From positions 5,562,745-5,626,744 of the forward strand of contig JAJEKV010000039.1 in NCBI GenBank assembly GCA_021234155.1: a stretch of DNA of 64,000 nt. The letters are read 5' to 3'. Of this stretch, positions 13,956 to 26,400 are shown piece by piece. Source of the stretch: Isoetes taiwanensis (lineage: Eukaryota; Streptophyta; Lycopodiopsida; Isoetales; Isoetaceae). Below the pieces are notes generated by a model. That model saw only the letters and a list, made by a program, of their open reading frames with translations, did no database searches and was not told the origin of the DNA. Every line of letters begins with the position of its first letter. The first letter of the stretch is position 1. The translations under genes were made by a program, and so were the position numbers.

Positions 13956-14937
13956 TTGATGTGAACTTTCACATAAGTCATGCAGCTATTTTATTCTTAT
14001 TAATATATTTTACAAAAAAATTTATCCTTTTGTTTGTTCCCTGGTTGGTCAAATAACTTATGCTTTAAAAAATATTATAATGTTTATTATCAAAACCCTC
14101 TTTATGTCTGATTTGTCGGCCTAGAGGTATGATTCATAAATTGTAAGCCTAGAGGACATTAAATAGTATTCATAATAGCACGACCAAATGAACATAATTT
14201 TCAACAAAGACTGACATTGCAGCCGTGTAGCAATTATCTTTTCCATGTCAGAAGGGCAGAAAAAAGGTCCATTTGCAACCCGGTGATATGATAATCCATG
14301 ATATCAAACGATGTTGATTATAAAAGGGCAATCCTACCAACCAGCAACAAATTATTATCTATCTAAATAAAAATTGTTGAACTACCTCTGTATATAATTT
14401 GTACCTTTGCTAGTGACCCTCGACACTCATAAAGAACAAATATACTTGACGTCCAATCTACAAAAGGGTGAAAAGAAAACATTCATTACTAAACGACATA
14501 ACCTTTTAGTGAATGCTAGAATAAGAGTAAGTGTAATAATTCAAAGTAGCATATGGGTCCATGTACCTTGTTGTAGGAAATTCTAAATGACAAATTCCAA
14601 CGAATGAAGTGGAGGGATGAGAACATATGTAAGGTCAGATTGTGGAGGACGTGGAGCCAAGCAATCATAGTAGCAGTCGTCCTATAGATCTACGTGGAGG
14701 CCCCTAGTAGAGTCAGAATGAGAGTGATGGTTTGGGAATTCTGAAATGGGGGCCATTGTAGAGAGGGAGATATTAGGAGATGTGTTTGGTTCGACCAGTA
14801 TGGTACAACATGTAGATATATACCCAAAACAAGCGAGTATAGTACAACATGTAGATATATACCCAAACAAGCAGGGCAAAATTAAATTTCTGCAGGAGGA
14901 TAAAGTGTGCATATATGAACTCTTTGTATTAGATACC

Positions 14938-15768
14938 TGTTAGCATCTAGGAACCGTGAGGAGATCTATCACATCAAAGCAAAAATAAAACCGAAGAGGA
15001 GATCATCACATCAAAAGATAAACCGAACAGCTTGAACTTGAAGGGCAGTAAGCCCTCTTTTACATTTTCTCGCCATTATAACAATAATGGATGATATATC
15101 ATGGCTATGGACGTAAAATCCGATACTACAAAGCAAAATACTTCAAACTCTTGATTCTTGATTTTTTCCCTTTCGATTTTTTGAATGTTATGATCAAACG
15201 AGCAAGATTTAACCAAAGAGAACTACCAAATCCAAAATAGAGAAGCCTTGGCAAAGACCCCAAATCCAAAAGTAGAGAAGCCTTTGCGCCCAAATCTTGT
15301 AAAAAGAACCGGATGTGAAAAAGAAGGAGCTCTGGCAGAATGACACTTGCAAAGCCCCTCAAGAGCGCTTAGCGGAAGGAACTATGGCGCAAAGAAGAAC
15401 TTAGAGCCGAAAACCAAAGATGCGTGCCCGAGAAGAAAACCAAGAGAACTCAAGCAAAACTCTTGTGAAACTCGAGCAAAACCATGAGATCACTTATATG
15501 AAGAAAAAGCAGAGCAAAACTTGTGAAACTCGAAAGCAAAACCATGAGATCGGCTATGGCGAAGGAAAATAGAGTAAGAACGCTCAAAACGTAGATCGGG
15601 GCCCAAATCTTCTCAAACTTGCAAAGTAATGGTAACACCCAGATAGCCTATCGATGCAAGAATGGCAATGGCGCTTATCGCAAACACTAAGATCGTTATA
15701 AGAATGGCGGAAGAACAGAGGAAAAATAGAAAGAGAAAAAACGTAATAAACCTTAGGTGAACTTCATA
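14938..15768. other. Spacer stretch with no gene seen
   Basis: This is sequence after the end of duplication copy 1. It holds weak purine-rich local repeats, for example 'gtgaaactcgagcaaaacca' near 15,464 and a diverged copy near 15,524. Minus-strand frames are low complexity. Nothing coding could be supported. Confidence 0.4.
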
Positions 15769-17179
15769 GGGGAATGTCACTTTAGGTGACATTCCCCACG
15801 CGGAAACGTTGCCGCGGGAACGCTGTCGACGCCGCTAGCTAGCGCAGAGGCTTAACGCTGACACGCGGGATGTCACCTAAAGTGACATTACCCAAACGTG
15901 AAGTTTGGTTAGGCTTTATTCGCTATTTTTTTCCTTTTTTTTTCCTCTCCCCGCTGGCGCCGGTGTTCTTTGGTTGGCGATCTTCCTCGCTTGTTTTGGC
16001 CATCGCCGTTGTTGCTTCCGGTGGCGCCATCTAAGTGTTAGGATGATTGGGACAAAGTTTTAGGACGATTTGGACGAAGTTTTTGAAGAATATTGTTCCT
16101 CGCTTTTTGAAGAATCTTGCTCTTTTTTTCCTTCGCCGCCATCGCCGTTGTTGTTTCCTGGTGGCACCATCTAAGTGTTAGGATGATTTCAGGACTAAGT
16201 TTGAAAGCATTTGGACGAAGTTTTGAAGAATCTTGCTCGCTTTTTGAAGAATCTTGCTCTGCTTTTTCCTTTTGCCATAGCCGATGTCATAGTTTCGGGC
16301 GCCATTTCTCTTTTTCTTTGTTTGAAGTTGGACGGTGGTGAGAAGATTTAGGAAGATTCTTTGCTTGCATGTTGCTTTCTTGCTACAATATGTGTGCGCG
16401 GGAGCATGTAGCACGGCTTGTAAGACGGTCAGGGATGCCTATTTTGCAAGAAATTCTTGCATGTAGGTTCTCTAGTCGAAGTTTTTCGGTTCCTAATTTG
16501 TTTCAAGTTCGATACTTGCTATAGGACGAAGTTTCGAAGTTCTATTTTAGGTTCTTGTTTGATCCGTGTGGTTTGCTTCAGATTGTGTCAAAAAGGCAAG
16601 TATCATTCTTGTTTTTTCGTGTTTCTTTTTATATTCTTTGTTTCTTGTTACTAATCTGCAATGTTTCTTGTAGGTTTGTGTCATGGATGATCTTCAGGAG
16701 CCTCAGATTTCGCGGATATTGGTTTAACAAGATTGTTGAGAGGGAGTCGCACAAACAAGCTTGCTAGTTTGAACATATCCGATGATGCTAACTAGATCAA
16801 AGTGATTTTGAGAGTGCATTAGTTTCCGAAGTTTGGAGAGGAAGCTATTGCAAAGTATATGAGAGATTCGAAAGGTCAAGCCGCCATTGTTCCTCAAGGC
16901 AGATCCCACCGGGTAGTAGTTAGATGAAAAATTGCAAAGAAGAGGTAGATGCAAAGTATATGAGAGATTCGTCTTTGCAAGCCGCCATTGTTCCTCACAG
17001 GTATCCCACCGGGTAGTAGGCTACCATTTGTTGAGTTAGATGAAAAATTTGTTGTATAACTGAATTGCAAGTAAATTTGTTGTATAACTGAATTGCAAGT
17101 AGACATAGAATTGCAATTAACTTGAAGACGTCAGCAACGTTTCCACGTGGGAATGTCACCTAAAGTGGTGACATTCCCC
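15769..17179. mobile_element. Non-autonomous TIR DNA transposon with palindromic ends
   Basis: Left end GGGGAATGTCAC begins at 15,769, and its reverse complement ends at 17,179. The terminal inverted repeats run about 45 bp, through the CGGAAACGTTGC (left) and TGGAAACGTTGC (right) segments. Both ends are flanked by TA, compatible with a TA target duplication. Each terminal repeat also contains its own palindrome, GGGGAATGTCAC facing GTGACATTCCCC across TTTAG on the left; a further internal copy lies at 15,868-15,893. The interior has tandem repeats (15,980-16,260 and 16,850-17,030) and no transposase frame. The superfamily is not certain. Confidence 0.8.
15980..16260. repeat. Internal tandem repeats of the TIR element
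   Basis: Units containing 'catcgccgttgttg', 'ccatctaagtgttaggatga' and 'ggacgaagtttt' recur at about 16,000, 16,140 and in part near 16,260. They lie wholly inside the TIR element and explain the repetitive open frames there. Confidence 0.7.
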
Positions 17180-17659
17180 TATACAGAATTCTCCTTTAGC
17201 CAGTTCATGTTCGGGTGAAGATATTGTATGGTGGCTCTATTTTTGTGGATCCGTAGGGCTATTGTCTACATAGTGGAGATGAATTGATTGTTTTAGTAAG
17301 GAAATCCTATATTATAAAACCGCGGGCGCCTCATACGTCTCACGATCGATGGCCAAGATCGTCCTAATGTCCCTCCACTCCAATCGACGGCCAAGATTTT
17401 ACGAATGTCCTCCGTCCCAATCGATGACCCATATGATGCCATGTGGCACAATAATGCAACGTGGCATTTCAAAAAATGAAAAGGCATGTAATAGGTAACG
17501 AAGCAAGTCTACCGTTGCGATCTGGCGAGGGATTCTCCTCATTTTCTTTAGTTAGTGCTCCGGCTGCAAGGACGATAACATTTTTCTTCCTTCTATTCAA
17601 GAAGTGAAGCTGCTCTGCCGCGAAACCACATCTAATGCATGCCCTTTGCATATACCATA

Positions 17660-17890
17660 GTTTCATATTTCAGCGGGACAGATGGCTGCATAGGGAGGCG
17701 ATGGCGCTGGTCGTGCTTCTAAATGTAAGTTTCTTTTTCGGAAAACCGTTTTGCAATCTTGATATTTCTTTTAGCCATTCAATCTGATCTAAAACCAATT
17801 TGTTACAGATGGCTGAAACCCCTTGCATGAGGCCGCTGAAAGCAATCATGGCAAATTCACATGGCCTTATCAACCTGTGCAAATAGCAAT
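17660..17890 (+). other. Possible captured gene fragment in the Helitron
   Basis: A splice-like layout appears here: 'ggctgcatagggaggcgatgg' lies upstream, a good donor occurs at 'ctaaat|gtaagttt' (near 17,727), and a pyrimidine-rich acceptor at 'ttgttacag|atggctg' (near 17,809). No protein family was recognised. The call rests on splice-site shape and on the known habit of plant Helitrons of carrying gene pieces. Confidence 0.25.
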
Positions 17891-18249
17891 TCCGTGCTTT
17901 TGGGCTGCACAGTAGGCTGTTGGGTAGTTACATGATAAACTGCAATATGGCTACAACTCCTTCGTCATCAGAGTAGCTAGGCCCAAACATGAGCAGCTAG
18001 CCCTGTGTATGCCCACCTGCCCGCCCCTTGAATGGTGGCCGCTGCTGTTGTTGTGCACAGCAGCTGCTATGAGGCCATGAAGCGCTGCAAAAATTTGAGC
18101 TCATTATCTGCTTGAACGGCAAGGGACGGAGAAGGTTTTGAGAATCACATCTCTTGGCACAGACAGATTCCCATCCTATTTCTTCAAGGTTTTGTTGTTC
18201 AGCTTTTATTTTGCTTGATTGACATTGATTCTCCATCCCGCTTGCATTT

Positions 18250-21200
18250 GCAATATGTAAGATTTAAGATCTGGTAATCTGTAAAGTCTAGTGCACTAAA
18301 ATACAGATTTTTCAATGATATTACATTGTCAAAACTTTCAATGATATTAATTGTTTTCTTCAAGGTGATTCTTCTTGAGGATTTAATCTCCCGTGCTTAT
18401 TCTTTTTCTAGGAGTTTTCTTGGATTTCTTACTTCTCATATATTTTTTATTTCTCATATATTTTGTAGTTGGGGAGGATGCGTACAGAATTTGTAGTTTC
18501 TTGGAGCAAGTGAATCTGTGCCCTACAGGGTATTTTTAGCAGATTTTCGTTCTCAGGCAATGTTTGTCTATTGCCCGTTTATATATCTTTGACGTCATAG
18601 ATATCTGAGAAGCAACTTAGAAAACTTGCACTCTGTTTACCATGCCATGGATCCCAATCCTGAGCAATTTGTAGACATACCCTTGCATCTTATTTGCCTA
18701 GGCTACAAAGTGTAACCACATTGATGGCATGCGGATCTGTTTGCGTCCTTGATTAGTTAGCACCTTGATCATTCTTCTATATCCAACATTAGATGCATGA
18801 TGTATTGAGAGGGAAAGGGACTATGAAAATGGATTCTTATGTATGTGGTCATTCGTTATCTCTAATTTGCAGATCAATTCTATTTTAGCTCCAAAGATTC
18901 AAGAGTCTGGGCTGCATGGCAGAAATAGATAGGCTTGGTTCTCAATACAATATGGAGTTTGTTACTGCCATAGAAACAGTCACATGCATCATCATCTGAA
19001 AATGAAATGTTTGCTTGAACAAAAATATGGGTACATGAAATTTAGACTTCACAATATTCCTCAAGTGCTGTTTGTTTAATAATCTACAATGGCTTATAGT
19101 CAATCCCATGGAGCATTTCCATGTGTTGCAAGGTTATTTTATAGATGAGTTTGCATGTTAAAGTAGAATAGGTTTTTGCTACTGTTGCACGTTGAAAACT
19201 AGATGCTTTCATTTATGTGAAACATGTGTTTTATCTTATGTTAAGTGTTCACATTCATGTGTAGCAGATGCAAGGACATTGAATGGATTAGAAGGAAGTC
19301 AAATCAGGCAGAGGTGTCCTTTGCTTCCTTTATATTGCTTTTCTTGCCATGTCTTCGATCTCCTGATTTCTTCTTTCTTTTGTTCTTCAGGGTTTAAAAA
19401 TCAAACATGGCTTTAGGAGCTCTAATATAAATTTTACCAGAATACACCATCTATAGGTTCATGTTAAAACTCCAGCTACTACTGGTAAACATTTCAAATG
19501 TTTTTATATTAGTCAAATAAAAGAATGAAAAGTATCTAGGCATCTATGCAAAATATAATCTTAAAGAATGTCATAAGGAGTAAAGAAACTGCATGAACAT
19601 TGATTTAAATTACACATTTACTAAGAATAGTGGGTATCTGATCTGGAAGAACCTACAAGATCAGTGAAGTATAGCATTTTTTGTCCACATAAGCAAGGAT
19701 CTTCTCTAATTTACGTATAAATTGTCGAAGTTTGCCTTTGTATCCACTTCTCATGTAAAACTATAGGTCTTACTATATCTAAGAACCTGTGTCTTAAATG
19801 TTCTAAGAGATATATATTAGGAGGTCTGAACAATAAAATAAGGTGAGACTATTTTTATGTAATTGCCAAAGCATAGTGATAAAATGAGCTTGAAGGGTCT
19901 ATTTTTATGAATATTCTTTCTTATGTTAGGGAATAATGTTGAAGGTACCACCTATCTATTCTCTACTTTTTCTATCTGATGCATGTCAAATCTTGATTTT
20001 GAATGACATGTTTGCTAATCAACAAGGTTAGAATATGAGCTGGAACTGCTAGGTTTGGAGGGATGCATGGATGACCACCAAATCTTCAAGGATCTTAAGG
20101 CATACATAAGACAGGGACTACTTTTCTATTAAAGAAATATAGAGATAGAACCAATACCTTTACTACAATCATAACACAAATGTAAGCTCACAAATCTCCA
20201 ACACTATTATGTCCTATGCAAATCAGCTATTGACTATTGCTTAGGAGAAGGTAAAACAACCAATCTCAACATTTGTGCCATGAATCATTAATGCTACTTA
20301 TTGCATGCATATTATAACTTTGTAATATTTCATGAATACGTGCAAACACTATTACGAAATGACAATAATAGATAGATAGTAGTTTTAATGTTCATTAGGA
20401 TTGCAATTGCTTCCTAAAGATATAGATAAGAATTACCACAAGATACTCATGCTTGGCACATGTGGCCTACTAGAATCTCAAAAATAGTTTTTAAGAATAG
20501 TTTGTGGAGAATTTGTAAAATGCAAAAAGCTATAAAAAGAGGTAAAATACTCAGGCACTAGCATTTGAAAAGATGCAATTGGACCTTGATCATGTATAAG
20601 ATGTGACCATTTCCTTCCGATTGTGTCATTGATCAGAATGATGACAACAACAAATCATAAATTAATTGTGTCACTGATCAGAACGATGACAACAACAAAT
20701 CATAAATTCTTCTGAATGCTATGCTTTATGCAGGATTCAATATGAATTATCCATTACCACAAGGGGAGACTAAAAAATTAATTAACAACTACATGAGTTA
20801 ATTATTGCACAATATTAGCAGACGCTAGCCATAATATAACATACAAAAAGCAGTTCATACACTAGCCGTAACACACAAGAGGGAATTAGATCTGGTTAGC
20901 CGCACAAAAGAAAATCACATGCACGCACGCGCGCATGCACATACAAAAAAAAGGCAATTTACACACTAGATAAACAGCAATTACAACCCAACTAGCTTCT
21001 TCTGTTTTCCTATTCCTTAGCATTTGCCATCATTTGATGGAAGAAAGTTAAATTTTGCATGTATATTACTGCACCGAACCACTTGAAACTGCTCTTGGAA
21101 AGAAACTGATTACGTATAACAATAATCTACCAATGTTCATGACAATGCCACATCCTTTTTTAAACCTGCTTCATTGGAGAAAGTAATGATTCTATACCAC

Positions 21201-21860
21201 TAGAACTAGTATGATATTTGTAGTTCCAGATTCCACATGGGGCAGAGATATTTATCTTTCCATATTTATCTATCTATCTATCTACTAAAAAACATAAGCA
21301 CCATAATAAAGAATGCAAATTCTTAATTTGAGACCATCAATTTCAAATGGTAATATATGTTGTTACTACCATAGAGAATATAAAATAGAGAAGAACAAAT
21401 GCACAGGTCAATAGTTTCAAGAATCAATTTCTTTACATATTAACGGTACAACTTGAGTTGTCTATAGCAGTCCTCCATAGCTTTCTTTGCATATTTCCAT
21501 TTGCATTCTCAAAGGTAATATTGTAGAAAGTGGAGCAATGATGAATATTATATCCAAACAGAATATAATAAGGAAGTCTAAGCTTGCATGGTAGATATTG
21601 GAATCCCAAATTTTGATTCAAAAGTTGCACTTTCTGTCTTTAAATCTGTAAAGAACAAAATGACAATGCATGTATCCTGAATTTGTCACATCTCCTGCAA
21701 CATTCTGAAGAAGCAATATAAGTTACGCAAAGTACCCTAATGTCATTTTAGAAACCACGTCTTACAATACATTAAAAACAATATATTGCGTATACAAATT
21801 TCAATTTAACGTCACTTGCTCATAGACAGCACATTACTGTCCCAGTCTTCGTATGCAATC
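18250..21860. other. Helitron interior with no gene seen
   Basis: This is AT-rich sequence without a frame above about 75 codons. Visible features are a 43 bp tandem duplication (20,621-20,706), a short (CTAT)n run near 21,264-21,290, and a CA/CG-rich patch near 20,920. No captured gene could be identified. Confidence 0.4.
20621..20706. repeat. 43 bp tandem duplication in the Helitron
   Basis: 'aattgtgtcactgatcagaa' with the following 'gatgacaacaacaaatcata' occurs twice in direct succession, with two substitutions between the copies. Confidence 0.85.
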
Positions 21861-21869
21861 ACATAGAAA

Positions 21870-21886
21870 GCCCACCGAAGGTGGGC
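21870..21886 (+). repeat. Helitron 3' terminal hairpin
   Basis: A perfect 7 bp stem GCCCACC/GGTGGGC with a GAA loop is followed by AATTTT and the CTAG terminus. This is the sub-terminal hairpin thought to act in Helitron termination. Confidence 0.85.
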
Positions 21887-22099
21887 AATTTTCTAGTCTT
21901 TAACATAAACTGAGTTGAAGAGGAAATATCTCTTATTTTGTAATCGATTATACGTATTCCTCCACCACATCTCTAATTTCCAATTTGATAAGAATAGCCA
22001 AGTTCAACCATGGGATATCATTACAACTGCTTAGCAGACCAAAAGCCATGGAAAATTGAAATCAATGTCAGCAAATACAATGGTCCCTGCAGCCATAAA

Positions 22100-22559
22100 T
22101 GTGACGTTCCTAACCGACATACCCTTAACCAACTGGGCAAACCCGTCTAGACGTTTATGAGTAGTCGCTTCTACCCGTTTATGCCGGTGTCTCAGGAATG
22201 CTCCACAGGCACATTCAAGGATCGAATACTCGAGCGGTCTACCATGGGTCCGTTACAGTCTCTCCCTCTAAAACTATGCTCGTCCTCGAGCATCCAAGGC
22301 TATACTATGTCTATGTCATAATGATTACCAAGTCTGTGCAAATTACCCATGCATATAGGCACCCATGGAGACTCGAACTCGAGACCTGCTCTAATACCAA
22401 CTGTGACGTTCCTAACCGACATACGCTTAACCAACTGGGCAAACCTGTCTAGACGTTTATGAGTAGTCGCTTCTACCCATTTATGCCGGTGTCTCGGGAA
22501 TGCCCCACATGCACATTCAAGGATCGAATACTCGAGCGGTCTACCATGGACCCGTTACA
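22100..22559 (-). mobile_element. Complete TRIM (miniature LTR retrotransposon)
   Basis: Two 158 bp direct repeats (22,100-22,257 and 22,402-22,559) flank a 144 bp interior. On the minus strand each starts TGTAACGG and ends CGTCACA, the TG...CA pattern of LTRs. Two bases after the upstream LTR is TGGTATTAGAGC (22,388-22,399), one base off the usual initiator-Met tRNA primer site. AGAGGGAGAGAC, a polypurine tract, directly precedes the downstream LTR (22,258-22,269). Flanks are a perfect 5 bp target duplication ATAAA (22,095-22,099 and 22,560-22,564). The interior codes for nothing. The LTRs differ at roughly eight sites, so the insertion is not very recent, subject to the CAG/CTG caveat. Confidence 0.95.
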
Positions 22560-24315
22560 ATAAACCTCCCGATATGAAAGTCATAGCTATTTCTAAAGGT
22601 TTGTGCAAGCTTGCCGGAGCTATGGCCACTGCCTACATGTTCTAGTCAAAAAATCGATCTAAAAATCAAAACCTAACTTTAAAAAATCGAGCACAGGTCT
22701 GCCAGATTTGTATTTTATGTTGTGCAGAATAGTTGAAGACACCCCTTTATTTGCAGCAAATTTCGAGAAACATGAATGCTTTGTTGTTAAGCATAAATAG
22801 ATCTGGGGACAGTTTCGTTTTACAGCCCCCCCTCCTAATGTGGCATAGATCCACACCATACAATCTGAAAATCAAGGGCCCAGATGCCATGCGCGTCAGA
22901 GGGGGGGCTGTAAACCGAAAAGTAGCCTAGATGTGCCAGATTTTGTATTTCTTTGTTTTGCAACTCCAGATATGGGGTTTTGAATCTAAAGCACAACTAT
23001 GGGAGAATAAGAAGCCCCTTTATTTGCAGCAGATTTTCGGGCACAAGAATGCTCCGTAACGAATTTGTTAAGCACTTTGTTAAGGATTTTTAAGCATGAA
23101 TACTCTATTAAGGCATGTTATTTATTATAACTCAAATGATTCATGCAGTGCAGGTGCAAAAGTCACCATAGTAGACTGGTAGAAAAATTTGGCATACTCA
23201 GACCCAAAAACTGTTTAGTGCCCCAAATCTGAGAACCGAAATTATCTTTTTTGCCATTTTGTTACCATCCTTCGCCATTTTGTTACCTCATAAGGATTCC
23301 TTTGTCTGCAGTCGGAAAAGACGACACCATAAATGAGTTGCTTCAAGACAATAGCTATGTAGCCATGGCTGGCATAGCTAGTTCAAAAACTAGAGGATCT
23401 TATGTCCACATGTTTAATTGATGTGGTAATCCTGGTATGAATCCCTCCTGCGACCATAGAAATGCAAGGGAAATGTCAAATAAGAATGCAAAGAAAATGC
23501 CAAGCATGAATCTTGGGCTCAACAATCCTTGCAAACAGTCCCTAAAGCTTCAAATGCCTAAAACCATCCTAGCGCCATAGCTTTAGCGCCATAGCTCCAT
23601 GAGAAGATAGGGAGGCAAACGCCATAGCTATGAAATAAAGCAGGGGGCTGGAAAATAATGGGAGCATCAAAGAAAATTTGATGCTACCCTCTTAATAGCC
23701 TAAAGCCAAATGGGTTTTAAATTTAAGCAGGTAGAGGGGTTTCAAATTTGAGCGGGCATTTTATTTAAGATCACCTTATAGGTCTGTCAAATGCACCTTA
23801 AGATCACCTTATAGGTCTGTCTCCTTCCCCCTTTCTTTGCCCCTCCCCATTTGCCCCTTTGCCCACCCCATTTGCCCCTCATCCCACCTCGTTTCTCATT
23901 GTTTCTTTGTAGATATTGTTCTTTTCTCGGATTGTTTTTTGTAAATATTGTTCTTGCTTTATCATGAAAAAATATAGTGGTGGTTCAATGCCAAGCTACT
24001 TATTTTTGCACAAGTCCCACTTTACTGCATGAGTTCCAAATGTCAGAATCTGGCCCATTTTAATTATATGTGACATGTATTGCTTTTACCCAATGGTGAC
24101 CATAAAGTCTTGGACCTAGAGATTGATAGGGAAGTCTTCTAATGCAAACTTACATGTTATACAATGTGCACCAGACTTATGAGGCAAAGGTGTACAACTT
24201 GATACAGTGTAATGGCCGCACAAAGGATACATTCACATGCTCAACCAACTTATCAACAGCAATAAGCGATTCAAACATCACCAAGAAATAATTGTTTTGC
24301 TTATCTGAAATTTTG

Positions 24316-24340
24316 AAAGGAAGGAAGGAAGGAAGGAAGG
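24316..24340. repeat. (AAGG)n tail of LINE-A, copy 2
   Basis: AAGG units abut the LINE-A 3' box 'acttttatcgtccacggag' and match the tail at 1,547-1,571. Confidence 0.75.
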
Positions 24341-24582
24341 TACTTTTATCGTCCACGGAGACCAATCGGTCTATGGGACCCAATACAAAAACGCAGCAAG
24401 CGGATTACTGCCCGGATTAAAAAACCCCCGCCCCGAAGGGTTTTCGAGGGAAAAACCGTGGCAGCAATCAGCCTGCTGACAAACTAACATACAAAATGTA
24501 GAAACACCCAAATATATACAGTCATGCACCGCACCCGCAGTGCCTAATCACGAAAGCGTACCAAAGCGGGGAAAAGGTGACC

Positions 24583-25083
24583 TCAGTCAGTCCAACCTCT
24601 CCGAATGTAATGCACCCGTGGCACGATCGACGCCCGGTGTTCATCGGCAAATGTAAGGGCAAGTCCGCCGCATTTCAAGGGAGCGATGATCGACCCGGAT
24701 CCGACCGGAACGCCGGGCAACTCGAAAGTGTGAGACTCATCCTCAATGGCACCGGTTTGACAAAGACCGACAGAGTGCGCCCCGGCGGGCTCCCCAATCC
24801 ACCCGGCCCGCCTCGAGCGCGAAGATGGTGGGCACCTCGTTAATGGAGGCAATGAGTCCGCTTTTCGTGGGCAACCGGGAATGCGGTGTAGAGCGTGGGC
24901 CCCGGCTAACACGGGTTGATGTGCTCCTTGTAATGGGCCGCTTTTGACTCGCTCTAGAGCCGCCGGGGTCCCGTGAGCTTGCCAAGGAAACAAGCGCCTA
25001 GGTACTCCCCAGGGCCGCCACGACGTTGTGGTCCACCTGCGACGCATCCATTGCTCTCGCGACGTTCCATCCGGGCGAACCAT
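24583..25083 (-). pseudogene. LINE-A C-terminal remnant of the reverse transcriptase ORF
   Basis: The minus-strand frame includes LCQTGAIEDESHTFELPGVP, which matches the better preserved CTVAVIIEDESHTLLSCPAF of LINE-C. This C-x(n)-EDE-H pattern follows reverse transcriptase in many non-LTR elements (zf-RVT-like). The cysteine after 'EL' is lost here and the frame is broken. Confidence 0.55.
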
Positions 25084-25466
25084 TGATCTCTCTTACCCCT
25101 CCACAGCCCTAAGCCGCAGACTCATTGCCACAAGTAAAAAGGGAGCCGAGCATCACCCATAGTAACCACTTTCTCAAAATAGACGATGTGTCTATCAAGG
25201 GCCGGCCCACCGGCGGCAAGAATCAGTTTCTCGGCAAGCAGAACCGATAGGGAACTGAAGGTTTCACCCCAAGTGCCCGCCAAAAAATTCTCGCTTTTGC
25301 CTTTCCAAGTCATTCCATGTCGCCAAAAAGAGACCCAGGGCCCCAAACCTCGACCCGCATAAAAGGACATGCTCGACCGGTGCGAACAGATGTGGATCGA
25401 TGGCCCCAATCATAGAGCTCGGCCTCGGTGATTTGTTCCGCGATGGCATAAAGCGCTTTTCCACCG

Positions 25467-26400
25467 TCACACCAAGAAGCCGATAGACGCCTCCCCAGAG
25501 CGAGGAAGGAACTCCACCCCTAGATACTTGTAGGTGGGCGTGACGCCCACAGTCAGTCCCCCCGATATGTGAGTGCAGAGGCATGGGGTGACGTGGAAGA
25601 GGATATGAGAACCACCGGTCTTGGCCGATTCACGCCGCATGTCCAGAGCCCCGACTGCATCGTGTCTAGGGCATCCAGTGAGACCGCGATAGCTTGGGGT
25701 GTGGGCCAGAAGGCCAACATCGTCCCAAGATAGATGAGTGGCGGATGACCCGGGTGCAAAAGCCGTATGCCATCCCCCATGCTCAAGAAGCCGTGGCTCT
25801 AACCGACAATGTAGAGGCCAAAAAGTGTTGGCGAGAGGGGGGCAACCCCGCCGGACTCGATAGTACCGGTGAATGCTTGGTCTGGCCGGCCGCATCCCCG
25901 CCAAAACAACTCTCATGCAACCTGTATATGGCATTCTCGCACAAAGCGGGAGCCCCGCTTGATGCGCCTAGCCCACGCCTTTTTCCCCGGGAATCAGACA
26001 AAAGCCTTCGCTGAAGTCCACAGCAAGCAATACAAGTCCCGCCAATGATTCCTATTTGTCTTCAATCGCCCGCAGTAAAGATATGGTCAATCGCTGAGTG
26101 GCTGGGTCTAAAGCCCCGCCTGCGGTGAGGGCTCGCGACATCCGCCGCCTTCCGCCTGTGGGTCAATCGCCGCCGAGAATGCCACCAACGCTTTGGCAAA
26201 ACCGAAGCCGACCATGATTGTCCCAGAATTGGTCGGACAAAGGTGGGTCGCCCGCCTTTGTGAATGGGAACAACCCCGCTTGTGGTCCATTGTCTGGGAG
26301 ACCTTCCCGCAATGCTCGCTGGAATGGTAGTGAGGACCCGACAAGCTGGCCGCCCCGCCCATTTGAGTAACTCGCCTCAAGATACCATCGAGGTCACCGC
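25467..26400 (-). pseudogene. LINE-A reverse transcriptase remnant
   Basis: Fragments in several minus frames recall reverse transcriptase blocks. SWDDVGLLAHTP, near 25,715-25,735, stands where LINE-B has YIDDVNLLAYTP at the catalytic aspartates. YKYLGVEFLP, near 25,500-25,530, is a typical block just after the palm. Several frameshifts separate them, so no active enzyme is encoded as sequenced. Confidence 0.6.

Larger units (their letters stand above)
1..14937. repeat. Large direct duplication, copy 1 (left part cut by window edge)
   Basis: The sequence from base 1 realigns with 22,763 onward and stays collinear to 14,937/38,215. All mobile elements are shared at the same relative places: LINE-A, the ~180 bp repeats, LINE-B and the short poly(A) retroposon. 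The copies differ by small indels and by frequent changes at CAG/CTG sites. After 14,937 this copy continues with sequence unrelated to what follows 38,215. The left boundary lies outside the window. The pair may be a recent segmental duplication or two haplotypes placed in tandem by assembly. Confidence 0.92.
17305..21896 (+). mobile_element. Non-autonomous Helitron, complete ends
   Basis: The 5' end TCCTATATTATAAAACC has the TC start and AT-rich leader typical of plant Helitrons. The 3' end is CTAG at 21,893-21,896, preceded six bases earlier by a perfect hairpin, GCCCACC-GAA-GGTGGGC (21,870-21,886). The element sits between A (17,304) and T (21,897) with no target duplication, as Helitrons do. 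It spans 4,592 bp. No Rep/helicase frame was found, so it would need an autonomous partner. The interior has intron-like segments that may be captured gene pieces. Confidence 0.85.

Noticed and set aside
22319-22400. tRNA gene near 'gagactcgaactcgagacc'
   Set aside because: No cloverleaf could be formed; the segment is the TRIM interior next to its primer site.
22100-22559. Cassandra-type TRIM with 5S rRNA-like LTR
   Set aside because: The LTRs do not contain recognisable 5S promoter boxes.
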